Source: Pachyseris speciosa
Lineage: Eukaryota; Cnidaria; Anthozoa; Scleractinia; Pachyseridae
Direction: 5' to 3'
Length of the DNA: 64,000 nt
Assembly (NCBI GenBank): GCA_016490735.1
Contig: JAEMWC010001553.1
Location: 70,001 to 134,000 of the forward strand
Made by a program: the position numbers and the translations under genes
The notes under the pieces: model-generated
What the model saw: only the letters and a program-made list of their open reading frames with translations
Database searches by the model: none
Told to the model about the DNA's origin: nothing
In this document: piece by piece, positions 10,157 through 21,900 of the stretch
How the letters are laid out: every line of letters starts with the position of its first letter
Position numbering within the stretch: position 1 is the stretch's first letter

Positions 10157-10188
<32 letters not shown>

Positions 10189-10213
10189 AAAATGGCTAGC
10201 GGTATTGCTCGTG

Positions 10214-10224
10214 GGCGCGTACGC

Positions 10225-10255
<31 letters not shown>

Positions 10256-10256
10256 A
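10214..10256. repeat. (ACG)n microsatellite
   Basis: About a dozen uninterrupted ACG/CGA triplets. Confidence 0.9.
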
Positions 10257-10259
10257 GTC

Positions 10260-13200
10260 GCCCAATAATATCCTAATAATAATCATAATAATCCAACATG
10301 GCGGCCATACTTCACCTGGCCCAGCTGACCAGCTACTTTACAGCGTACATCTTTGATACTGGACATCCATCTTATAGCCAATTGACACCTGTCAAAACAA
10401 GGTATCTGCTGACCAGTGTAACGTGACCATATCGCGGGCTCAAGTTAAGACCTCATCGAGGTCAGCTGTTTTTTTGAAGTTGACTGCTGACCAGGTACTT
10501 GCTTTCGATTGGATCGCAGGCTCAAGCCAAGTGTGGGACACCCAAACCAAATCGAGGCCGTTAAAATTTTTCGCGCGCTTTCTGCGGCTGGTAATTTCAC
10601 ATTCAGTTGGTTTCTTTATTTTGAGCAAAACAACTTCATCTTCTTCGATCGAAGTTTGTCTTTCGCGTAAAAAGCATAAAGATCAAGAACTTGTCAAAAG
10701 ATACTCCGGAAGGTGAATTTTCAAGTGATGAAAGGAAGGACGGAAGATTTTTCTCAGGAAAAGCTTCAAAGATTGTGCGGTTGAAAACTGTATAATTCAA
10801 CGCTTCAAGGGCTTTCACTTCACCGCGGCATCTTGCATCTCACCAAGAAAAGTCACTTAACAGTTCGCCGGTATTAATGGGAGGAATGAGTAGCTCAAAC
10901 TCTGTGGAAGAAGCTCTTTCTTTGGACAAACCGTTTGCTATTTTTGCGGATGCTTGTTTTTACTTTACTGAAGCTTACCCATTTTCAAGTGGTAGAAACC
11001 TCTACAACACAGGACATTGAGGTAAATTAAATAAATAGAAGCTTAACATTTGGTTTAATCGTTGTTACTTTTGTTCAGGAATGAAACTTGTATTTTTCTC
11101 TCGAATGGATATAAATAACAATCATCTGTACTCGTTTTGGACGCAAAGAAGTAGTTGAATTGTTTGTTTGTTTTGTTACGTTGTTTTCTTTGCAAGCGAA
11201 CGAGTGTTTTTACTCGGCTTGGCTGACTGTTTTTCGACCTTGGTTCCTCACAGTAGCGTTAAGAAACTTTTGCCCTTATCTTATCAACACGTAATCGCAA
11301 TGAGTCCTCGTAAAATTAAGCATTAAAGGGGGAGACTCGAGCTCGAGTAAAAATAAAAAATCCGATCAAATGCATGTGCATGTGCACTTCTCAAAATCTG
11401 ACATTAAGTTGTCAAAATGCTGCCAAAACAGTCAAAACCCAGCGCGCTTCACTTCGTCAAGTCTTTAAGAGATCTTCGTCGAAAGCAGCCTGTAAGCAAC
11501 AATTAAGTTTCGCCGTCTTTAAACATGTCGTTTGTTTGAACCGGTAAGAATCAGCGTTTGGATGTTAAAAACAGCGAAATGGGTTGACTGGCTGGCTGGT
11601 TTTGATAAATTTTAAAGTGGACGGGTCTGCGAGAGAAATGCTCGTTTGGTTTGGCAAGCGCTTTCTTCGTTATCTGGATGATGTTTTGCCACTGAGAATC
11701 ATTAATTGAAGAAGGTTCTTCGGAAGACATGGGAAGTAACAGTAAAACCATCAAAGCACTTAAGTGTTTTGTGTAAGCCAAGGAAAGATTTTGTGGGAAA
11801 TGGCTCTATTATTCAGCTCTGTCGCATTCCGAGTGATTGCTGTCTCAGTGATTCCTGTTGACTGCTCTAAACGATCAGGTACGGACCTCTTTTTTGTCTT
11901 TTCTACGGACATTTATGTCAAATCTGCAAAGGAAATTTTCTAGCTTAATACAAGATAGTTTTGTTACCTGTCCAATTTCTGCACCTTCTCCAAGAATCTT
12001 CGAAGAAATATTATTCATATTGTGCTTTGTTTTCTTGTAATAAGTCTTATGTTTGTTGTTATATTGTTTCTGAACCGCGGTCAATTCCTGTTGACTGCTG
12101 TAAACGAAGAGTTTGTACCCTTTATTTTTTTTTCTAGGGGCATTTATGTCAAAATAAATACCGATTTTCCTAGCTTTATCAGTACAAGCTATTTTATTTA
12201 CTAGCTAGTCTTGTTTAATTTCTCCACCTTCTCCTTCTTCGAGCAAACACTCGCCGGCATTGTACTTTGTTCGCTTGCAGTGTTTTTGTTTTGTTTTGTT
12301 TTGTTTTGTTTTGTTTTCCGTCTTTTTTTTCTTTTTTCTTTTGCAAACGTTTACTATCGAAAACTCTTCGTTTTCCCTGCTGCTGCTCAATTGTTTTGGA
12401 CACAAATTAAACTGGCCCAAATAAACTCTTGCGAAGTTGCTCGGTGAGAGTGTGCAGCTCCGATTCTAGGCTTGGCATGGCTAAATATATATATGGCCTT
12501 CAGCTTTTCTTCTTTTAATCGCTACATAACAGACTGGAATTGTGTTCCATCGAACATCATGCATGCACCTTCTTTAAGCAGTTTTAAGTCCTATCTGTTA
12601 CATTATTAGTGTCAATTTTAAATCAGATGTAGCTTGTGAGTGACAAGTATGTAATTTAATTAGGTTTGCTTTGGATTACTTCATGATTTTAAGTCTCAAT
12701 CTCAAATCAGGGGTGACTTGTAAGAGACAAGTATTTGATTTAATTTGATTAGGTTAGCTTTGGGCCACGTTTAAATTTCACCTCTTAGTTTTTAGAATGT
12801 GTAATATTAGATAATATTCTTTGTATGGGAATTTAGTTTCTTCCAATTATTCTCCAGTCATGCACTTTTTTGTTTTGTATCAACTTAGTTGTATTCAAAT
12901 GACAAAGTATTATTAAACTTAAAACTTAAAATTAAACTTAAAGTAAGCTCTTTCTCATCAATGTACACATCCTTTGGACTTCCTCCTCCTGCATACAGTC
13001 TTTCAATTAATTTTATTAGTAGCTGGTCACACCAATCTTGTGGGATGTTTGGATGACATTTGGCATTAATGTTTAATGGAATCTCTGATGTTTGATGAAG
13101 TATGTTAAGATCAAGTTAAGATGGCTAACGGATTTCCAGCACTTTTGCTTTGATGAATCACCTTGATAGTGGTATCAACCAAATGCCTAATATATTATTA

Positions 13201-14339
13201 TCAAGTTGTTTGGTCTTGCACTTAACTGACCAGAAGAGCATGCAGCTGGATTTCTTTTTGAAAACACTGTAGGTGCATTGAGTGATGAGCTTAATGTTAG
13301 CAAGCAGTTTTTTTTTGTGATAGTAAGGTCAAGAAGTAATTGATCAAAATAAATATCTTGGTCTTAATTCATGGCATCTAAATATTTTTATTGATTTCCA
13401 TGTATCTTTCTTTCATAATTTTTGTGAGGCATACATATATCCAGAGGATACACAATTTCCGATTTCTGACTGTCTCATGGGAGGCTGTGGATAATTGAAA
13501 TTGCATTCATTATGAAGTGATGATCTGAATCACTATATATCTGATGTGATACTGATTCCAAGGAGCAATCACCAGGCTTCTCCACCAATTTCTAGTGGCT
13601 CTAAACCATACCTAAGTAGCTAAGTATGTAACTAAGTTGCCTACAGTTGAACTGGGAAACAGACCTGTCCTTAGGTATTGCTCTAAGATGTTAAGAAATG
13701 TTTTGTTTTAAAAATTTATAGATGAAAACTAGCTTTGCAGGTTCTTTTTTACACAAGGTATTAAAGATTATTTTTAAAAAAACCTACCTCAATATTTTTA
13801 TTTTGCTTTTTTAACATCTCCAAACTCAGTTTGGAAAGGAATTTTTATTACCTTACTCAATAGAACGCTTGTTTTTAGGAGGGGTGGGGGTCCAAATTCC
13901 TAAACGGGGATTCATATCTGCTAGCAGTTCTGGACTAGGGGGTCCAAATCTGATCCACAAGCAGATCTGGACTGGAGGGTGCAAATCCACGTGGGGTCCA
14001 AATCCACTGTGCCACTGGCTCAGATCACCTTTCCATACTATTTTCTACAGCATTGGGTCTGTAGCTTGAGTGAGGTCAGATGGGTGATATGACAAGCAGA
14101 CTATATGTAAATGCCAGTAGAAAAAGAATTCTTTTGGAGCTCCGCATTTAGGCTTGGCTAAATATATATATTATTGCTGGAACTCGGATTAGGCTTTGCT
14201 CATTCTTTTTATCACTGGAAAAAGATAACTTGTAGATTAATCCATTTTCAGCCCCAAAGCCCTTAGTTTCCTTTGTGTGTGTGTGTGGGGGGGGGGGGGG
14301 GGGGGGGAAACTCTAGTGGAAGCACTGCTTGAAATAACG
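10260..14339. other. Gene-poor interval upstream of the mosaic locus
   Basis: I find no convincing exon, RNA gene or complete transposon over these 4 kb. It holds a (TTTTG)n microsatellite near 12285-12318, scattered short ORFs without family motifs, and a (GT)n plus poly-G run at about 14274-14307. The part to 14339 is absent from the second copy of the segmental duplication. Confidence 0.5.
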
Positions 14340-15925
14340 GCTTGATAGAATTTGTTATTTTCTCGACCATGTATCCGTAAAACCTTGAGGGTGCGGTAAA
14401 ACTATAATATTGACGGATGTTCTTTCGGTCTAATTCCTGTTTTGTAGGCGTAAATTTACTTTAGCTCTGTTTCGTTAAAGGGTCCGAAAATTAAACGTCC
14501 GAAATAAAACGTCCGAAAATTTAACGCCCGAAATTTTGGCAAGTATTGTAATTGAACAGAATAATTTGAATATCAAACACACGGACAACCCATATTCTGG
14601 ACATATTTGTATTTTCTAACTGATGCTTGGAAGGGATTCTATTATGATGTGATGTAACGTGAGGTAAAAGTTTTAGCAGAAATTGCATTTGAAGTGACAA
14701 ATGGAAATAAAAAAAGGTATTTTTGATCGCAATGCACCCTGCGCCAAACGTCTGATCAGTTCCTCGTGTGAATTCACTAGACTTGGAGGCCAACGTAAAC
14801 ATTTAAACACCATATTAGTTATTCTTAACACACTTGCGGTATTCCCATATCAAACAATATTTCTTTCTGCAAGTGTTTTAATTGAAATTTTGTTTATTAA
14901 AACGCTGATAGTAACTTACAGGAGACTTTTCAAAGCTGTTTTATTGTTGAACGCTACTCAAATCCCCCATGTTACGACGTTCGGTTGCGTCGTGAATCAC
15001 TAGATAGCCTCGGACCATGAAACATTGTTTGTCACACATTTTTAGGGGAACCTGGGTAAGGGCGTGTAAGGGCTTGTTGTGTATCATTCTGTTTGAAATA
15101 TTTACTAGCACTGCATCCAAAATCTTACGTGGCAAGTTCTGGATTCCTCAAGCGATGTAATTGCTTTGGGGGGATTTTTCAAGCGATATAGGTCATATGT
15201 GGATATTTCGGGAAACTGTTATTTTGCTTTTCCCATTTGTGCATCTAAATCAGCAAAATGAAAGACCAAATAAATACTTTGATCAGTTTTACGGACCGTC
15301 AATATTGGCTGCATGTGTAAGCAGTCGTGGAACTGTTGGGGGCGGTGTGAAGAAAAATAAATGAAAAATAATGTTAAAAAAAAAAACAGAAGTAAAACTT
15401 GCAAAAAAATTATACCATGTGATTCCCGTGCTTGTTGCTTTTTTGTTATCTTACGAAACGTCACGGAAAGCTTCACTAAGTAAAGTTCACTTTTTTCTAA
15501 TTCATGAATCCACTGCTTTGGCGAAATTGAATTGTATTCTTACTTAAATAATGCTATACTTTTCATAATAGTTCAAGGTGACACCTTACTCTAATTTCAT
15601 TCTATCGAACGCCACATTTCATTGTCCGGTCAGATGAGATCGTCTCCGCCTCCGGGATACGCCAGTTATTGGTGGTTCGACGGAAATAAAAACAAACTGT
15701 TGCAGTGCTATTTGCACAGGCAGCGGGGTTTTTTAACCCACCTATGTAAAGGGAAGGAATTAATCATCTTAGGTGGTCATAAGTTAAACATCTCGAGAGT
15801 TTGAAGGAGTTCAAATCTTGAGCTGTTTTAAATGACTTCCCCGATGAAAAGGAGGGTGAGGGCTTTTCTCCCCTGACCTATGCACTCGTCTTGGTTTGTG
15901 GAATACGGTTTCATCTTCTGCCAAT
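14340..15925 (+). promoter_or_regulatory. 5' flank of the mosaic gene, conserved in the duplicate copy
   Basis: This stretch leads directly into the signal-peptide exon and is nearly identical to 37970-39490. The flank duplicated together with the first exon, so promoter and 5' UTR elements should lie here, although I cannot point to a TATA box or transcription start. A 100-codon frame at 14701-15003 and its partner at 38259-38561 diverge at their ends through indels, so I do not treat them as coding. Confidence 0.4.
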
Positions 15926-15998
15926 ATGAACAAAATTGTCTCCTGGATATTTCTGCTACTGTCATTAGGGACATTTTTGTATTATGTGGGAGGAGCTG
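15926..15998 (+). CDS. Exon 1: signal peptide
   Basis: ATG followed by a hydrophobic core with [10 protein letters not shown] and a small-residue end GGA. A perfect GTAAGT donor follows at 15999, leaving phase 1. Three further copies of this exon occur at 39491, 40564 and 41863. Confidence 0.85.
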
Positions 15999-18874
15999 GT
16001 AAGTAAATTGTCCGTGAGAACACCGGCCATACCCTTTATTTCTACGAATGCAAGAATACAAATTTATCTCCTTTCTTTTATGTTTACCGGTGAAAAAAGG
16101 ACGTCGCAAATTAGCAAAAACATTCGAACACCGTGCTCTAGTACCTCAGGAAAGTACTACACCAGACGCCGGGTTTCATTCTTACATCCAAATAAAACTA
16201 AACACATCCACGTTAAACAACACAACACAGCGTCAAAGCCGAGTACTAAGCACTACTTTTTACTTCTATCTCAAAACTTAGGGTAAACTCACAAATAGCT
16301 ATTTGATGGTCATTTTAACGGTTAAAAAATTAGGCAAAGTAAACGGATGCTTTTGATCTGACAAGAGCGGCGCACTAAATAGACTCAAAGGTAACAGACT
16401 AATCCTGAATTCAGTATCCAATTTGTTAGGTAGTGCATCCTCCCAGATGAAAGCTGGCAAGGCGAGCGGCGGAGGAGGGCGATCAACTAAACGGCAACCT
16501 GAAGGTAAAACGTGCTGATACACTTTTCCTCGATTCCGTCAGAGAGAGCGTGAGCTGATCGTGATTTATTCTATTTGGTTTTTTGAACGCCAATGATTGG
16601 CTGCTGGTCAGAATAATTGTCCGGTTGAGCGGCTGTGCAGCCGGTATTTGCGCGGGAAATCAGCGCATTCGAACAAAAGCGTGCACCAATCCAATACCAA
16701 GTCGGGTAAAAAAATATAGGCAAAGTGAATGGATGCTGTTTATGTGAGAAGAGCGACTAAATAGACTCGCACATCATATTTTTACAACTTTTCACGTGGG
16801 ATTAAAGCTGAACTCAATATCAAATTTGTTAGGTAGCGCATCTTCTCAAATAAAAGCTGGAAAGATGAGAGGCGGAGGAAGTAGATCGACTAAATGGGAA
16901 CATGAAGGTAAAACGTGCTAATACACTTTTCCTCGATTCCGCCAGAAAGAGCGTGAGATGATCGTGATTTATTCCATTTGGTTTTTGGCACGCCAGTGAT
17001 TGGCTGCTGGTCAGAAATAATGGTCCAGGTGGAGCGGCTGTGCAGCCGGTATTTGCGCGGGAAATCAGCGTCGAACTAAAACGTGCACCAATCCAATACC
17101 AAGTCGGATACAAAAATAAGCAAAGTGAATGGATGCTGTTGATCTGACAAGAGCGACTAAATACACACGAAGATAACATTTTTACAACTTTTACTTGGGA
17201 TTAAACCTGAATTCAATATCAAATTTGTTAGGCAATATATCTTCTCAGATGAAAGCTGGAAAGATGGGTGGCGGAGGAGGCCGATCAACTATATTACAAG
17301 CTGAAGGTAAAACGTGCTTATACAGTCTTCCTCGATTCCATCAGATTTCAAGTGAAACACGATCGTCCGGCCGAGTGCATTCCCGAGAAGGACTGTTTGT
17401 GGCGACACTGAGTGACGTCTCGAGAATCTGAACGGAAATAATCATCAGTTAGACGGTATAAGATACCTGATTTTTGAACTGGTTTGTCAAGCAAATCGTA
17501 ATGTTATTGGTTTAAGTCAGTTGTGGAGGAAAAAGCCCGTCAGATTAAGTGCATTTAACAGGATATACTTTAGAGGCTATGTAAAGATCGAAAATAGTCC
17601 AGTTTCGAGTTCGCCATGACCGCTGAATAAAAGTACTGAGAACGCATTTCTACAGGGTTAGCCTTGACGTAAAGTAAAATATTCACAAATTCCAGTGAGA
17701 AGGTGACCTGTTTACTGCTCTGTCTATTGTTTAATTTTCAAATTTGTTGCTGACCTTCCCGCCGGTATTTGTAAATATTTTACTTTAGGTCGATGCTAAC
17801 CCTGTACAAATGCGTTATCAGTGCTTTTATTCGGCGGTCACGGCGAACTCGAAACTGGACTATTGCAATGTTTGTCACCTTCCGGCCACTGCAACAAGCC
17901 CACAATCCCTCACTCGTGCCAGGCCTGTCATAGTTTCAGTAGTTGGGATTTTACCTTTTTAATCTGTTCACATGCTAATTTACGATTTTTATTTTTAATT
18001 TTAACTGGTTTATTTACCGTTAAACGTTTCAGCGGTTGTTTGCCCGAAATTGTCTGTACCTGACAAAGGAGTTGTTGTTCCAGCGTCATGTTCAAAAGCT
18101 GACGTCGAGTATGGTACACGATGTGTCTTCTTCTGTGGCGATGGATATGAACTGCGTGGTCCCAGGTACACCACGTGTCAGAACGATACAAGCTGGAGCG
18201 AGAACGCGCCGCTGTCTTGTGTAAAAGGTATATCAACTCCCTCTTCTCAACCATTCTATGATGTTTTTTTTTTGACGTTATGTTCTTTGGTTTGCCGCAT
18301 GTCGTTTACACGTGCTCTGATCATCTCTCTGATTGTTTGTAACAGTAACATGTACAAAACCTGGTTGGATATTTTTCTTGTAATCCGTTGTCAAAACTGT
18401 AACATTTAGTTGAGAGAAAGAGTTTTGTCGTATGAGTTTTTGCGAAATGTGCTTCCGTAGAATATCAGGATGGAATTCCGTAATTTTATATTTCATTTCT
18501 CATCGTACAACTTTTGTTATCTGATATTTGCAACTGCCATTCGTTGTGTTTGTTTTGTTTTTCCTCCTCGGCAACTTTCAACCCATTAAAATTTGCAAAT
18601 GTTCATATGAAAAGACCAAAAACAAAAACACATTTAAATTTTGTATTGGCATTATGGACCTTTTAATTAATCCTAGTAAGCATAATTTTTGTTTTCCACC
18701 CTATCTTCGATTCAGTCAGTGTCTCATTTTTTTTCTTGCTTCCTTCCAGGGTGTAATTTCATTTTTGTGAATAATTTATGGGAAATAAGTAATGGTATAG
18801 GAATGAGTGGAGTCTGTAATCATACGAGTGATACCAAAATCGCGACCGCGCAGCGGGAGTCCGATTTGTTTATC

Positions 18875-18905
<31 letters not shown>

Positions 18906-21900
18906 ACGAAGTCTTATTACCAATTAATCATAAAAATTACGATTTCCGAGAAAAGAAGAAGAGCCAAGTTATAAAAGGGAGGGAAATTTTGCATTAAAAG
19001 ATTGAAAAAAGAAGCGTAAATTGTTTAATGTCGCTCTGAAACTGACTACAATCAAAATGTATGGTGATTGAAACCAAGGTTGTAATTGGTTGATTTAAAC
19101 TACAACTTTAAATGTGATTGGTTGAATGTGATTGGCTTATTGAACTGTCCGATAACAAACTGTCCGATAATAACTTGGCACGTGAATTAGTGGAAAATAG
19201 GAGATTTTAAACCAATCAAAATCGAGGAAATTGTAAATTTTATGATTAAGGCTGTTATTATCTTTTCATAACCTGGGTCTGGGGTAGGCATTGTACGTAT
19301 TCAAGGTTTTCATCAACGGTGAAACAAGTTTACATGCATGAAAAAAATTCATAAGCAATGAACTGAGAAGTTAAAGAAACTGGCTCTTTAGCACGCTTCA
19401 GAAAATAAGTAATCGTGAAAATAATTTCAGAAGAATGTGGGATCTACGATGGCGGTCGTAAAGTCAGTTCAAGAATTAAACTAGACAATGAAATCAATAT
19501 TCCCGATCTCTGTGCAGTAACATAGAACTAACACTTTTACTTTGTCTTGCTACTTGAAAATGTGTAAGTAGCTCGTGAACTTTGAGACTTGTTCGGTGCT
19601 TCAGGCTGCCAAGACGGTGATCAAATGGCAAAATGTTTTATCTGCTACGCAAACGAATACATCAGCATTTAATTTTCGTCAAGCGCTTCTCACAAGTTTG
19701 TAAACATGTTGGAGTAGGAACTTTGTAAGGGGTAGTAAGGGGCATGGGGCTATTGCTGATTTGACGTCATAAACTGATTTGCATCGCGGCAAGTCTTTGT
19801 AAACACACACGCAAAGCACTTTGTGACTTCAAATCAGGCCGCGCGGAATAGACCCATGCCCCTTACCAGCTCGGTCGTAGGACAGATGATTGCTAGATTT
19901 CGGAACTTTTACAGCCTATAAAAATTCAACATTTGTTTTAAAAAGGCGCAAAAAGACGCAATGCGTTTCGAGCAGGTGCAAAGATTTATTTAAGCGGAAA
20001 AAATATTTTGGGGCTAGGTACAGATTTTAAATTTTATTACCATCACATACATTAAATACAGCAATTAATTTACCAATCAAACACTTAGCGTCATATTCGC
20101 TCCATTTTGTCTTCGCAGTGTACAAAGATCCATGGATCGCTTGTCCGATAGACAGAGTGGAGGATCTTGAGCCAGACCAGTCGACAGTGGTGCTTGGGTT
20201 CAAATGGCAGCTTCCACGAACAAACATGAAGAACGTCACTGTGTCGCCTAGCAACTATGATGAGAACTATCCCTTCCCTGTTGGCAGGCACCGTGTCACG
20301 TGGATAGGAACCAGCGACAGTGGTACACAGAAGAGTTGCAGCTTCCACGTCACTGTGAATGGTGAGTGAAAGACTCGAGAAGCGGTGCAATAAAAGCAAC
20401 ATCACAACTTAAAGCAGATCTAGTAAGCAATGCTGAAGTGACTGTTAACAGTTCCCTGAATGATAGCCAAGAGAGCGTGCGAAAAATCCGAGATCCCCAG
20501 ATCGCCACGCCGTTGATGCCTTGCTCTCTCGACTACGTTATTATTACTAATTTTCGCGAAAACTTAATTAAAAATAGGTACCCTTAGGGTACTTGTGTGG
20601 GCTACCATTTAGACTGAAATGAGAACGGTTCTTCGTATTTTATGCTTGAAGTTATCAGAGGTTAGGGATGGACCATTAGAAAAAAACCGAAGGGGGTGGG
20701 TGAAAACTTTTTGATGGATGAATTTTTTTGAAGCCCACTTGTTTACAGGATTTTATTTCCTCTGCATGAACTTTTTTTTAGGTACCACCGCTTGCAAGAT
20801 TTTTTTTAGACAAGTTCCCCTTGCTGTAAGATAAGAGATAACCGGAAATGTCACGCCAGCGATATTTTTAAAAAGGCGCCAAAAATTGCCATCCATATTC
20901 GTTGTTTGCCTCTAAATTAAGTGGCCACATCTGGAGTTTCCTTAGGCTCTGTCAAAACATGTTTTCTCTCTGCTAAGCTTGAAAACATACACATAGACAC
21001 TTCTCTCAGCATATTGGTTATTCAGAACTCGAAAACACGAGGCGGATCGATATTATCTGTAAACGAACATTCGGAGGACAAGATGTAAAAGCCGAAATTG
21101 TTTACTGGCAGCTAAGTTCAGTGAAGTTGTAGTTTGTTTATTAATACCAATTGTAGCCCAAGGGCTGGATTACAGGTACAGCGCAACACCCTAATTAACA
21201 ATACTATGTGCATAACGAAACGTTTCAAAATCTTTAAACCTATTAGTTTAGACCAGAAACACTGCGTTGACCTCGCGCAAATAATTTTTTCTCACCAACA
21301 TGCCTCAACATATTGCCGAACATGCCCTTTTAAAGTTGAAAGAAGGTAAATTTATTTGCGAGCGACGACCTTGAAGTCAAATGAAGGTAAACAGGGAGAA
21401 AGTTACTCACCGCTTTGTTTATTCGCCACACAAGTTAGAATTAAACGCAACAACTAATGCAGTGCCTCTCAACCATAAATACAAGTTTTCCTTCAAAAGA
21501 TACCACGCTTGATACAAATTTTAAAGTGAAGATAGTAAACTTTTATCAGCAAACGATGATGTGATGGTCCCTGACATTCTGGTGAGTACAAATGAGTCGC
21601 AAAGGTGGACTCAGCTCGCTGCGTTAACTTCAGCTGTAACTTCTGATAAGCCTGATAAGCTTGAATTTCATATGCTTCGATCGATTACACTGCTGTATAC
21701 GTGGAATTTCTTATGAATTCAAGCCTTGAAACTTACTTTGCTCTCTTGAGGAGACTGGATGACCATTTTCGCGCAGAACTTTCTTATGCCCCTTTCGATG
21801 GTTGATGCCTTATAAACGAAAACAAAACATGAAAATATGCACTTGGGGCCTGGATTCGACTACATTCGACTGTAAGGATGATGTAATCTTTTTGTCTGAT

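Noticed and set aside
9929..10189. 86-codon ORF with an internal peptide repeat
   Set aside because: The peptide repeat simply reflects the 135-bp DNA tandem unit.
12205..12447. Overlapping ORFs on both strands
   Set aside because: They are translations of a (TTTTG)n microsatellite.
14701..15003. 100-codon ORF with a partner at 38259-38561
   Set aside because: The two copies are similar only because the whole region is duplicated. Both ends diverge by frameshifting indels and no domain is recognisable.
15828..16109. Minus-strand ORF of 93 codons across exon 1
   Set aside because: It is antisense to the signal-peptide exon and its intron, without family motifs, and recurs only where that exon is duplicated.
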